Source: Paracoccaceae bacterium
Lineage (GTDB): Bacteria; Pseudomonadota; Alphaproteobacteria; Rhodobacterales; Rhodobacteraceae
Direction of reading: 5' to 3'
Length of the DNA: 64,000 bases
Assembly: GCA_003605175.1 (NCBI GenBank)
Contig: QWDA01000008.1
Coordinates: forward strand, 141,520-205,519
Numbering within the stretch: position 1 is the first letter of the stretch; each line of letters starts with the position of its first letter. The notes under the pieces are model-generated. The model searched no databases. It was not told the origin of the DNA and saw only the letters and a list, made by a program, of their open reading frames with translations. Position numbers and translations under genes: made by a program. Of this stretch, positions 46,910 through 55,929 are shown one piece after another.

Positions 46910-48034
46910 ATGAAAAACCTGATCAAGACGGTGGCGCTTGCCGCAGCGGCAGCGGCCATCTCGTTCTCTGCGGCCCAGGCGCGCGATCTGCGCATCGCTC
47001 CGGCCGCGCCGCCGGCCCACCCCGCGAACGGGACGATGTACACGAACTTCGCCAAGTACCTGCCTGAGGAATCCGACGGCCGGCTGACAGCCACCATCCT
47101 CGGCCCCGAGGTCGTCAACCTGATCCAGATGAAGGACGCGCTGCAGAGCCAGGTCGCCGAGGTCGGCAACCTCCTGCCGCTCTACTTCCCGGCCGACCTG
47201 CCGATGATGTCGGTGACGGGCCAGGTCTCGCTGATCTCGAAGAACCCGCACGCGATGGGCGCGGCGATGACCGAGTTCATCGTCAACTGCGAACCCTGCC
47301 AGAAGGAGATGGACGCGCTTGGCTTCGTCTATCTCGGCTCCGGCGCCTCCGACCTCTACGAGTTCATCACCACGAAGCCGGTCCGCACCGCCGCCGATCT
47401 GCAAGGCCTCAGGCTCCGCTCGGGCGGCGCGCCCTGGGCGCGGCTCGCCGAGAATTTCGGCGCAGTCCCGGTGCAGATGTCGGTCTTCGACCAGTTCGAG
47501 GCAATGAACTCCGGCACCATCGACGGCACCATGGCCTCGGTCGGCGACCTCCTGGCCTTCCGCCTTGTGGAAGTGGCCAAGTACATCACCTACGCGCCCA
47601 TCGGCGGCTATATCGCCACCTCGAACTTCACCGTGGCCAAGCCGACATGGGACAGCCTGTCCGAAGAGGACAAGATGGCCATGGTCCGCGCTGCGAACCG
47701 GGCGAATGCCGATTTCACCAACCGCTGGGGCTATGAGATCCCCGAGATCGCGGAAGGCGCCGCAACGAAGGCCGGGATCGAGTTCATCGAGGCCGACACG
47801 GATCTGTCGAAGGCGATCGAGGACTTCGTCCAGGCCGATATCGAGACGGCCGGGACCTACAGCCAGGAGCAGTTCGGCATCGCCGACGCGCCGGACCAGA
47901 TCCAGGAATTCCTCGGCCTCGTGGCCAAGTGGGAGAAGATCGCCGACGAGGTGAACAACGACCCCGCCGCCATGACCGAGCGTGTCTACGAAGAGGTCTG
48001 GTCCAAGGTCGACTACGCGACCTACGGGGGTTGA
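46910..48034 (+). CDS. TRAP transporter solute-binding protein (DctP type)
   Basis: A 374-residue periplasmic binding protein with a signal peptide (about 1-24, cleavage AQA-RD). The DctP features are TAADLQGLRLRSGGAPWARL, the ligand-carboxylate Arg, and the FDQFEAMNSGTIDGTMASVG block. It begins 21 bases after the amidohydrolase stop with a GGAGGAAA ribosome-binding site. It should bind an aromatic or hydroxycinnamate carboxylate; the substrate is inferred from context. Confidence 0.92.
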   Translation: MKNLIKTVALAAAAAAISFSAAQARDLRIAPAAPPAHPANGTMYTNFAKYLPEESDGRLTATILGPEVVNLIQMKDALQSQVAEVGNLLPLYFPADLPMMSVTGQVSLISKNPHAMGAAMTEFIVNCEPCQKEMDALGFVYLGSGASDLYEFITTKPVRTAADLQGLRLRSGGAPWARLAENFGAVPVQMSVFDQFEAMNSGTIDGTMASVGDLLAFRLVEVAKYITYAPIGGYIATSNFTVAKPTWDSLSEEDKMAMVRAANRANADFTNRWGYEIPEIAEGAATKAGIEFIEADTDLSKAIEDFVQADIETAGTYSQEQFGIADAPDQIQEFLGLVAKWEKIADEVNNDPAAMTERVYEEVWSKVDYATYGG

Positions 48035-48104
48035 TCCCGCCTCCGGCGGCCGGACAGCCCGGCCGCCGGGCCTTATCCACCCAGGATTCCGACAGGCTTC
48101 AGAG

Positions 48105-48638
48105 ATGACCACCATCGCCCGAATCCGCGATCTGTCACTGCAGGGCCTCGCCGTGATCGGATCGCTCGCGATCCTGACGCTGATGCTTCACGTCACCACC
48201 GACGTGGTGTTGCGCAACACGATCAACCAGCCGGTCCCGGCCACCTACGAGATCGTCACCAACTATTACATGATCGCGCTCGCCTTCATCCCCCTCGCCT
48301 GGGTCGAGAAGTCGGGCGGCATGGTGAATGTCGAAGCGATCGAGCCGTTCCTGAGCCTGCGCCTCTTGTGGCTGTCGGACCGGTTCGTGGCGGTGCTCTC
48401 GACGCTGATCTACCTCGCGCTTGCCTGGGTGACTTTCGAGGCCTCGCTCAAGACCTGGGATGCGGGCACCTTCGTGTTGGCCCAGAACATCCCGATCCCG
48501 ACCTGGCCGGCCAGCTTTCTGCCGCCGCTCGGGTTCCTCCTCGCCGCCAGCGTCACGGCTGCCCGGATCGTCGCGCCCCTCGGCAAGACACAAGAGGACT
48601 GGACAGTCACGCATTACACCACGGAGCCTGAAGAGTGA
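48105..48638 (+). CDS. TRAP transporter small permease (DctQ type)
   Basis: A 177-residue inner-membrane protein with four hydrophobic helices. The conserved TYEIVTNYYMIALAFIPLAW segment is the DctQ signature. The start at 48105 follows AGAG with weak SD. It ends in a 4-base overlap with the large permease gene. Confidence 0.88.
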   Translation: MTTIARIRDLSLQGLAVIGSLAILTLMLHVTTDVVLRNTINQPVPATYEIVTNYYMIALAFIPLAWVEKSGGMVNVEAIEPFLSLRLLWLSDRFVAVLSTLIYLALAWVTFEASLKTWDAGTFVLAQNIPIPTWPASFLPPLGFLLAASVTAARIVAPLGKTQEDWTVTHYTTEPEE

Positions 48639-49936
48639 GCGTCGAAACCGGCCTTTACGGCGTCCTCCTCCTGTTCCTCCTGCTCGCGCTCCGCGTGCCG
48701 GTGGCGCTGGCGCTGATCGCCGTTTCCTTCTCTGGCGTGACCTTCCTGCTCGGCATCACGCCCGCAGTGGGCATCCTCGCCAACACGCCGTTCTCCTTCG
48801 TGTCGAACTGGACGCTTTCGGCCGTGCCGATGTTCCTCCTGATGGGGTTCATCGCCTATCATTCGGGGATGACCGGCGGGTTGTTCGATGCCGCCAAGGC
48901 GCTCCTCAGGCGCGTGCCCGGCGCGCTGGCGATCTCTTCGATCTTCGCCTGCTCGGGCTTTGCCGCAGTCTGCGGCTCGTCGCTCGCCACGGCCGCGGCG
49001 ATGGGGCGGATCGCCGTGCCCGAAATGGTGCGCGCCGGCTATAGCCCCAGCTTCGCCACCGGCGCCATCGCCGCAGGCGGCACCATCGGCGCACTGATCC
49101 CACCCTCGATCCTGATGATCGTCTACGGCGTCTTCGCCGAAACCTCGGTCATCAAGGTCTTCATGGGCGGGATCACCATCGGCATCCTGACCGCGCTGCT
49201 CTATTCCGCGGTCGTCCTGCTCACCTGTTGGCTGCGCCCCGACATCGCGCCGCCGCGGCCCATCGAATCCGACCCGATCAGCCCGCGCGAGGCCATTGTC
49301 GACATCTGGCCGGTGCTAGTGCTCATGCTCGTCGTGTTCGGCGGGCTCTTCTCCGGCATCTTCACCGCGACCGAGGCCGGCGCCATCGGCGCGGTCGGCT
49401 CCATCCTGATCGCGGCCATCACCGGACGCCTGAGCTTCACGATCCTCCGCACCTCGCTCCTCGAGGCGCTGATGTCCTCGTCCTCGCTCCTGATCATCGG
49501 CGTCGGCGCCTCGATGTTCACCCGGTTCCTCGGCCTCACCGGCGTGACGGGCGCGATCTCCGGCCTCGTGAGCGGGCAGGAGCTCAGCTACTTCCAGCTG
49601 ATGGCGGTGGTGGTGCTCCTCTACCTGGTCCTCGGCATGTTCATGGAACCTTTCGGCGCGCTCCTGGTGACGCTGCCGGTCCTACTGCCGATCTTCCGCG
49701 CCCAGGGGATCGACCTAATCTGGTTCGGGGTCTTCGTGGTCAAGCTCCTGGAAATCGGCATGATCACCCCGCCTGTCGGGCTCAATGTCTTCGTGATCCG
49801 AAACGTCGCCAGCGACTACGTGACGGTCTCGCAGATCTTCAAGGGCGTCATTCCCTTCCTGCTCGCCGATCTCGTGGTCCTGCTGATTGCGATCCTGGCG
49901 CCCGGGCTGATCCTGTTCCTGCCGTCCCTCTTGTGA
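48635..49936 (+). CDS. TRAP transporter large permease (DctM type)
   Basis: A 433-residue membrane protein with about 12 helices. ACSGFAAVCGSSLATAAAMG and GTIGALIPPSILMIVYG are the DctM signatures for the Na-coupled elevator core, and EIGMITPPVGLNVFVI lies near the C-terminus. It starts at a GTG overlapping the DctQ stop. Together the three genes form a complete TRAP system. Confidence 0.94.
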   Translation: MSVETGLYGVLLLFLLLALRVPVALALIAVSFSGVTFLLGITPAVGILANTPFSFVSNWTLSAVPMFLLMGFIAYHSGMTGGLFDAAKALLRRVPGALAISSIFACSGFAAVCGSSLATAAAMGRIAVPEMVRAGYSPSFATGAIAAGGTIGALIPPSILMIVYGVFAETSVIKVFMGGITIGILTALLYSAVVLLTCWLRPDIAPPRPIESDPISPREAIVDIWPVLVLMLVVFGGLFSGIFTATEAGAIGAVGSILIAAITGRLSFTILRTSLLEALMSSSSLLIIGVGASMFTRFLGLTGVTGAISGLVSGQELSYFQLMAVVVLLYLVLGMFMEPFGALLVTLPVLLPIFRAQGIDLIWFGVFVVKLLEIGMITPPVGLNVFVIRNVASDYVTVSQIFKGVIPFLLADLVVLLIAILAPGLILFLPSLL

Positions 49937-49944
49937 GCGCAGCC

Positions 49945-51525
49945 ATGTCGTTCGCCGACGATGCCGCCAGAATGCTCGACGCGCTGAACGCAACACCCGG
50001 CTGGGCGCAGGTTCGCGGCGAATTCGACGACGCGACCGTCGCCGCGATCCTCGGCGAGGCGGCGCGCGTCGCCGCAGAGATCGTCGCGCCGCTCAACCCC
50101 GTCTCCGACCGCGTCGGCGCGACATTCGCCGACGGCACGGTGCGGGTACCGCCGGAATACCGCACCGCCTACCGGACGCTGGCCGAGGGCGGCTGGCTCG
50201 GAATCGAACAGGCGCCCGAACACGGCGGACAGGGTCTGCCGCTCGCGCTGTTCGTGGCGGTGAACCAGGCGTTCGAGCGTGCCGCGCCCGCCTTCATGAT
50301 GGCCGCCGGTGGCAGCCGCGCCGCCGCCCGGCTCCTGACCGAATGGGCCGACGAGGCCACCCGCGAAAGCTGGGTTCCGGCACTCCTCTCGGGCGCGGCC
50401 TGCGCCACGATCTGCATTTCCGAACCAGAGGCAGGCTCGGATGTGGGCCGGATCCGCACCCGGGCGTCCAGGACCGAGGACGGATGGCAGGTCTCGGGCC
50501 AGAAGATCTGGATCTCCTTCGGCGATCACGACATCGCCCCCCGCATCGGACATTGCCTGCTCGCGCGCACCGGCGACGCCCCCGGCACACGCGGCCTCAG
50601 TCTCTTCCTCGTCGAGCGCGGCCCGGGCGTCGTGACCGAGCGGATCGAGGAAAAGCTCGGGCTCCACGGCTCGCCCACCTGCGCCCTGCGCTTCGACAAG
50701 GCGCCCGCGATCCTGCTCGGCGAGGAGGGGCGCGGCCTGCCGCAGCTTTTCACGATGATCCGGCACATGCGCCTGATCGTGGCGTGCCAGGGCCTCGGAA
50801 CCGCCCAGGGCTGCCTCGATACTGCACGCCTCCATGCGCAGGAACGGCGCCAGGGCGGCAGCCCTACGGAGCCGGCGGTGCCGATCGCCAACCATGCCGA
50901 TATCCGCCGCCAGCTCGACGAGATGCAGGCGCAGATCGACCTGTTCCGCCTCGCGCTCGTGCAGACCGCCGTAGCCGCCGATCTCTCCACCGACGACCCC
51001 GGGATGGCGGCGCTCTGCGGCTTCCTGTTGCCGCTGGTGAAGAATTTCGGCGCCGAGCTCGGTTTCGACACCGCCGCGCGGTCCATCCTCGTCCTGGGCG
51101 CCGGTGGCTATACCCGCGACTATCCGCTGGAGCAGGCGCTGCGCGACGCAAGGGTCTTCGCGATCTACGAGGGCACCACCGGGATGCAGGCGCAGGATTT
51201 CCTGCTCCGCCAGTGCCTTGGCGCCAAGGGCGCGGCACTGGCGATCTTCCGCGACCTGGCGCTGGCGGAAACCGCCGGCCTGCCCGCGGCCCGGGCGCTG
51301 ATCGAGACTTTCTCCGGCTTCTTCCGCGACACGGTCGCCCCGGCCGGCCGGCCGGCCCAGCTTGCCATGGCCGAGCCGGCGCTCCGGGCCGGCTGGATCG
51401 CGGTCCAGGCCTGGATGGCCGCCCGCATCCCCGGCAGCGACAGCGCGGCCCGCTTCCTCGCCAGTGCGGCACCGGAGCTCGAGCGCCAGATCGCCCGCGC
51501 CCAGTTCGAGGCCGGCCGGGCCTGA
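49945..51525 (+). CDS. Acyl-CoA dehydrogenase with long C-terminal extension
   Basis: A 526-residue flavoprotein dehydrogenase. ATICISEPEAGSDVGRIRTR is the FAD/substrate loop and EGTTGMQAQDFLLRQ the C-terminal FAD-contact region; the family's catalytic base would lie near FAIYEGTTG. The extension of about 100 residues beyond the standard ACAD fold resembles DmdC/FadE-like enzymes. In this cluster it probably oxidises saturated phenylpropanoyl-CoA to the cinnamoyl-CoA ester. An in-frame GTG at 49933 overlaps the DctM stop and is an alternative start. Confidence 0.88.
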   Translation: MSFADDAARMLDALNATPGWAQVRGEFDDATVAAILGEAARVAAEIVAPLNPVSDRVGATFADGTVRVPPEYRTAYRTLAEGGWLGIEQAPEHGGQGLPLALFVAVNQAFERAAPAFMMAAGGSRAAARLLTEWADEATRESWVPALLSGAACATICISEPEAGSDVGRIRTRASRTEDGWQVSGQKIWISFGDHDIAPRIGHCLLARTGDAPGTRGLSLFLVERGPGVVTERIEEKLGLHGSPTCALRFDKAPAILLGEEGRGLPQLFTMIRHMRLIVACQGLGTAQGCLDTARLHAQERRQGGSPTEPAVPIANHADIRRQLDEMQAQIDLFRLALVQTAVAADLSTDDPGMAALCGFLLPLVKNFGAELGFDTAARSILVLGAGGYTRDYPLEQALRDARVFAIYEGTTGMQAQDFLLRQCLGAKGAALAIFRDLALAETAGLPAARALIETFSGFFRDTVAPAGRPAQLAMAEPALRAGWIAVQAWMAARIPGSDSAARFLASAAPELERQIARAQFEAGRA

Positions 51526-51529
51526 AGCC

Positions 51530-52300
51530 TCAGCCCTTCCGCGGCACCAGCGCCTCGCCGACATCCTCGATCGAGTCGTCCAGAAGCTGCTTCATCAGAT
51601 CGCGCGCGCGCTCGGGCGCCTGGTCGCGGATCGCGTCGGCCACAAGCCGGTGCTGTTCCAGCCGGTATTCCTTGATCACCTCGGCGCCGCGCCAGCTCAG
51701 CTCGAAAACGCTGAGCATCGCCGCCCGGATCAGTGCCGAGAAGCCCGAGATGAACGGGTTGTGCGTGGCCGCCAGGATGGCGACATGAAATGCGAAATCG
51801 GCCTCCACGAGAAGATTCTGCTCGGATGCATCCCGCCGCATCCTGTCGAACGCTTCGTAAAGCCGTTCGATATCGGTCTCCGTCCGCGTCGAGGCCGCGA
51901 GTTCCGCCGCCGCCGGCTCGATCATCTGCCGCAGCCGGTTCAGGTCAGATGCGATCTCGCCAGCCGGAACCGTCTGCAGGTGCCAGGACAACACGTGCTC
52001 GTCTAGCATGTTCCAGTGCTGCCGTTCGCGCACCGATGTGCCAACCTTCGGGCGCGCCACGACAAGGCCCTTGGCGGTCAGCTTGGAATAGGCCTCGCGC
52101 AACGCGGTGCGGGACACGCCATAGCGCTCGCGCATCACGCCCTCGTTGGGCAGCCGCTCGCCGGCGGCGAACCTCCCCTGCACGATCGCCATGCCGATCG
52201 CATCGACGAGCGGCGATTGCAGGGTGCCTTGTTCGAAGAGCTGCGCCGAAACGCTGCCGAGCCGTCGGCCGGAGGCTCCCCTGTTCCTACCCGTGCGCAT
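51530..52300 (-). CDS. GntR family regulator, FCD (FadR) subclass
   Basis: A 256-residue regulator. The N-terminal winged helix reads LPNEGVMRERYGVSRTALREAY, and the C-terminal FCD domain has metal/ligand-binding Asp/His in EADFAFHVAILAATHN and EHRLVADAIRDQAPERA. It is the last gene of the ytf-like operon, 23 bases after the yjfF-like stop, so it probably controls sugar uptake by sensing the sugar or a sugar acid. Confidence 0.92.
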   Translation of the reverse strand: MRTGRNRGASGRRLGSVSAQLFEQGTLQSPLVDAIGMAIVQGRFAAGERLPNEGVMRERYGVSRTALREAYSKLTAKGLVVARPKVGTSVRERQHWNMLDEHVLSWHLQTVPAGEIASDLNRLRQMIEPAAAELAASTRTETDIERLYEAFDRMRRDASEQNLLVEADFAFHVAILAATHNPFISGFSALIRAAMLSVFELSWRGAEVIKEYRLEQHRLVADAIRDQAPERARDLMKQLLDDSIEDVGEALVPRKG

Positions 52301-52323
52301 CAGCGTTACCTGCGCTCTCCATT

Positions 52324-53298
52324 CTACCGCCCGTTGCCGATATCGAACGAACTGACCAGGAACCTATGCAGTACGATGAATCCGAACAGAAGGACACCGC
52401 TGCTGATCAGGATCCAGGCCGAGTTGAGCGACCCGTTGAAAATGATCAGCGTCGAGATCAGCCCGAGGATCATGCCGCCGAAGAGCGTGCCCGCCACCAT
52501 GCCGACGCCGCCGGTCAGGAGCGTGCCGCCGAGCACGACCGAGGCGATGGCCGAGAGCTCCAGCGTATTGCCGGCCAGCGGGTAGCCCGATTTCGTGTAG
52601 AGCGCATAGACCACGCCCGCGAGCGCCGAATAGAACCCGGCCACCGCATAGACCATGACCGTGGTGCGACGGATGTTCACCCCCATCAGCCGCGCCGATT
52701 CCCGGTCGCCGCCGATGGCGTAGACATTGGTGCCGAAGCGGGTGAAATGCGCGATAAAGATCGCCACGGCGAGGCTCGCCAGCATCACCATGGCCGATGA
52801 GCGCAAGAGCCCCTTGCCCGGCAGACGGATCCGGATGTCGCTGTAGAGATCGGCCCATTCATGGGTGATCGGCACCGCATTGACCGTCACCATGAAACAC
52901 AGGCCCCGCAGTAGGAAGAGCCCCGCCAGGGTGATGATGAAGGGCTGGATGTCCAGCGAGTCGATCACCCAGCCCTGGAACGCCCCGAAGGCGAACCCGA
53001 AGATCAGCATCAGGATCGCGGAGCTGAGCGGGTCCCAGCCCAAGCTGTCCAGCACCGCCACCGAGACGCCGACGAAGCCGATCATCGAGCCGATCGACAG
53101 GTCGATCCCGCCCGAGAGGATCACGAAGGTGGCGCCTGTTGCCGCGATGATGATGAAGGAGTTGTCGGCAAGGATATTGCCCAGAACCCGCATCGACAGG
53201 AAGTTCCGGTACGTCGCCCCGCCGATCAGGAAGATCGCGACGAAGACCAGCACGGTCGCGTAGAAGGGCAGGTATTTCTTGTTGAGAAGCGCGCTCAT
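52324..53298 (-). CDS. yjfF: Sugar ABC transporter permease (YjfF-like)
   Basis: A 324-residue RbsC-family permease with about 9-10 membrane helices. The conserved block GGIDLSIGSMIGFVGVSVAV and the YAIGGDRESARLMGVNI loop mark the family. It matches YjfF, the second permease of the galactofuranose transporter. Its ATG overlaps the preceding permease stop by 4 bases and has a GGAGGG ribosome-binding site. Confidence 0.92.
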   Translation of the reverse strand: MSALLNKKYLPFYATVLVFVAIFLIGGATYRNFLSMRVLGNILADNSFIIIAATGATFVILSGGIDLSIGSMIGFVGVSVAVLDSLGWDPLSSAILMLIFGFAFGAFQGWVIDSLDIQPFIITLAGLFLLRGLCFMVTVNAVPITHEWADLYSDIRIRLPGKGLLRSSAMVMLASLAVAIFIAHFTRFGTNVYAIGGDRESARLMGVNIRRTTVMVYAVAGFYSALAGVVYALYTKSGYPLAGNTLELSAIASVVLGGTLLTGGVGMVAGTLFGGMILGLISTLIIFNGSLNSAWILISSGVLLFGFIVLHRFLVSSFDIGNGR

Positions 53299-54332
53299 TG
53301 CCGGACCCTCCGCCACAGGGCGGCGGCGATGCCCTGCCGCGCCTTGTCCGATTGCAAGACCAGCACGAACAGCACCACAAGCGCCTTGATGATCAGGTTG
53401 TACTCCGGCGGCAGGCCCGAGATCAGGATCGAGGTGGTCAGCGTCTGGATCACCAGCGCGCCGATCACCGTCATGCCGAGGTAGATCCGTCCGCCCGCCA
53501 GCGAGCCGCCGCCGATCACCACCGCGAGGATCGCGTCGAGCTCGATGTAGAGCGCCACCGAAACCGGGTCCGAGGTATGGGTGTCGGCCGTCAGGATCAC
53601 CCCCGCCCAGCCAGCCATCAGCCCGCAGATCACATAGGCGACGAAGGCGATCAGCCGCGCGTTCACACCGGCGATGTTCGACGCCGCCGCGTTGCCGCCG
53701 GTCGCCTCGACGAACAGCCCCAGCGCGGTGCGTCGGATCAGCACCCAAAGCAGAAGGAACAGGCCCGTGAAGACGAAGAGCCGCGTCGGAACGTAAAGCA
53801 CCGATCCGGTGGAAAGCCCCTGCAGGAACGCGCTCTGGAAACTCGGGTCGGTGCCGCCGTAGAACAGGTTGACCATCATCCCGATCCCGCGCCCCGACAC
53901 CATGAGGATCAGCGTGGCGATGATCGGCTGGATCCCCAGCCCCGCCACCAGCGCCCCGTTCCAGGCACCGCAGACCGCCGCCGCCGCCAGCGCCCAGACC
54001 AGCACCAGCCCGTGCGGATCGCCCGCCTGGATGCGCCAGGCGATGATCGCGCCCGAAATCGCCGCGATCGAGCCGACCGAGAGGTCTATCCCCTTGGTGC
54101 CGATCACCACCGCCATGCCGAGCGCGACCAGTGCCGTCGGCACCGCGCGGTAGAGGATGTCGATCAGGTTGCCGAACAGCCGTCCCTCGACGATCCGGAT
54201 GTCGTAGAAGTTGGGCGAGATTATCCCATCAACGATCAGGATCACCGCCAGCGCCAGAAGCGGCCATACCGCACGGCTTTGCAACAGCGCGCCTCCGCGC
54301 CATCCCTCCGAAATCGTTCGCGCCTCAGCCAT
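53295..54332 (-). CDS. ytfT: Sugar ABC transporter permease (YtfT-like)
   Basis: A 345-residue RbsC-family permease. GTKGIDLSVGSIAAISGAII and the EATGGNAAASNIAGVNARL loop are family hallmarks. Gene order after the ATPase and before YjfF matches E. coli ytfQRT-yjfF. The start at 54332 overlaps the ATPase stop by 8 bases. Confidence 0.92.
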   Translation of the reverse strand: MAEARTISEGWRGGALLQSRAVWPLLALAVILIVDGIISPNFYDIRIVEGRLFGNLIDILYRAVPTALVALGMAVVIGTKGIDLSVGSIAAISGAIIAWRIQAGDPHGLVLVWALAAAAVCGAWNGALVAGLGIQPIIATLILMVSGRGIGMMVNLFYGGTDPSFQSAFLQGLSTGSVLYVPTRLFVFTGLFLLLWVLIRRTALGLFVEATGGNAAASNIAGVNARLIAFVAYVICGLMAGWAGVILTADTHTSDPVSVALYIELDAILAVVIGGGSLAGGRIYLGMTVIGALVIQTLTTSILISGLPPEYNLIIKALVVLFVLVLQSDKARQGIAAALWRRVRQ

Positions 54333-55839
54333 CGTTACCCGCAATCATCGTCACGATATTGTCCCTCGTGATTTCGCCGCCAGAGATCTCTCCGATCTTG
54401 CGCCGGTCGCGCAGCACAACGACCCGGTCGGAGGAAGATACCACCTCGTCGATTTCCGAGGAGGCAACCAGAAGCGCCAGCCCCTCGGCGCAGAGCTTGC
54501 GGATCAGGACAAGGATCTCGGCATGCGCGCCCACGTCGATCCCGCGTGTCGGCTCGTCCAGAAGCAGGATCCGCGGCTGCGACGCCAGCGCGCGGGCCAG
54601 CACCACCTTCTGCTGGTTGCCGCCCGAAAGCTGCCGCACCGGCTTCTCCGCGTCCGGCGTCGCGATGGCGAGCGCGCGGATCATCTCGTCGGCGATCTTC
54701 TCCTGCTCGGCCCGCGAGACGCGGTTGAGCCAGCCGCGCTTGGCCTGCATCGAGAGCACGATGTTCTCGCGAACCGACAGTTCGCCCACCAGCCCCTCGG
54801 CCTTGCGGTCCTCCGGGCACAGCGCCATCCCCGCCTCGAGCGAAGCGCCCGGGCTGGCCCCGACCCTGCCCTTGCCGCGCATTTCCAGCGTGCCGCTGTC
54901 GGGCCGGATCGCGCCGAACAGGAGTTTGGTCATTTCCGTCCGTCCCGAGCCTAGGAGGCCCGAGAGCCCCACCGCCTCGCCGGCGCGCAGCTCCAGATCG
55001 AAGGGCTGCAGCAGACGCTTGCGCCCCACATTCCGCGCCGTGAGCACCGGCTCGCCTTCCGCTGCGCGGCGCTCGCCGGCAAAGGCGGCCTCGACCTCGC
55101 CCAGTTCGCGGCCGATCATCATCGCGATCAGCTCCTGGCGCCCGGTCTCGGCCGTCCGGCCGCTGCCGACCTTGCGCCCGTTCCGCAAGACAGTGAGCCG
55201 GTCGGATATCTCATAGACCTGATCCAGGAAATGCGTAATGAAAACAATGGATATTCCGCGCTCCTTCAAGCTCCGCATCACCTCGAACAATGCCGAGGTT
55301 TCCTGCGCGTCGAGCGAGGCGGTGGGCTCGTCCAGCACCAGAACCCGCGTCTCCGCGTCCAGCGCCCGGGCGATCGCCACCATCTGCTGAACCGCCACCG
55401 AATGGCTGCCCAAGGCCCGGTCTAGATCGACCTTCAGCCCCAGCCGATCCAGCTTCTCCTGCGCCTGAGCGCGCGCCCTGCGCCAAGAGATCACGCCGAA
55501 CCGCCCGCCGGTCTTGCCGAGCGTCAGGTTCTGCAGGACCGACATGGCCGGGATCAGGTTGACCTCCTGGTAAACCGTCGAAATCCCCGCCGCCTGCGCC
55601 TCGCCCGTCGACGCGAACTCCACCGGCTGGCCCTGCAACGCAATCTCGCCGCCGTCGCGCGCCAGCGCGCCCGTCAGCACCTTGATCAGCGTCGACTTGC
55701 CCGCGCCGTTCTCGCCCAGAAGCGCATGAATCTCGCTGGCGCCAAGGTCGAAATCCACATCGTCGAGCGCCTGAACGCCGGGAAACGCCTTGCGGATGCC
55801 GCGCATCGTCACCGCGCTCTGCGGGGTTTCTTTCTGCAT
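54325..55839 (-). CDS. ytfR: Sugar ABC transporter ATP-binding protein (YtfR-like)
   Basis: A 504-residue duplicated ATPase. Domain 1 has Walker A GENGAGKST (42-50), QQMVAIARAL and Walker B LVLDEPTA. Domain 2 has the degenerate P-loop GLLGSGRTEMTK, signature LSGGNQQKV and LLLDEPTRGIDVGA. This is the RbsA/YtfR layout. A GGAAGGGG ribosome-binding site precedes the ATG. It powers two different permeases (YtfT and YjfF). Confidence 0.95.
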   Translation of the reverse strand: MQKETPQSAVTMRGIRKAFPGVQALDDVDFDLGASEIHALLGENGAGKSTLIKVLTGALARDGGEIALQGQPVEFASTGEAQAAGISTVYQEVNLIPAMSVLQNLTLGKTGGRFGVISWRRARAQAQEKLDRLGLKVDLDRALGSHSVAVQQMVAIARALDAETRVLVLDEPTASLDAQETSALFEVMRSLKERGISIVFITHFLDQVYEISDRLTVLRNGRKVGSGRTAETGRQELIAMMIGRELGEVEAAFAGERRAAEGEPVLTARNVGRKRLLQPFDLELRAGEAVGLSGLLGSGRTEMTKLLFGAIRPDSGTLEMRGKGRVGASPGASLEAGMALCPEDRKAEGLVGELSVRENIVLSMQAKRGWLNRVSRAEQEKIADEMIRALAIATPDAEKPVRQLSGGNQQKVVLARALASQPRILLLDEPTRGIDVGAHAEILVLIRKLCAEGLALLVASSEIDEVVSSSDRVVVLRDRRKIGEISGGEITRDNIVTMIAGNDG

Positions 55840-55881
55840 CGGTTACGCCCCTTCCGGCCGCCCGACGAACCGGACGGCACG

Positions 55882-55911
55882 GAAACCCACGCCGGGACCG
55901 GCGCGGGTTTC
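55882..55911 (-). other. Intercistronic hairpin between ytfQ and ytfR
   Basis: GAAACCC-A-CGCCGG (55882-55895), loop GA and CCGGCG-C-GGGTTTC (55898-55911) form a 13-bp stem with one A/C mismatch. It lies just after the binding-protein stop. There is no T-run on the minus strand, so it more likely protects the 3' end of the upstream message, as in other binding-protein operons. Confidence 0.6.
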
Positions 55912-55929
55912 ACAGAGTTCAGAGATCGG

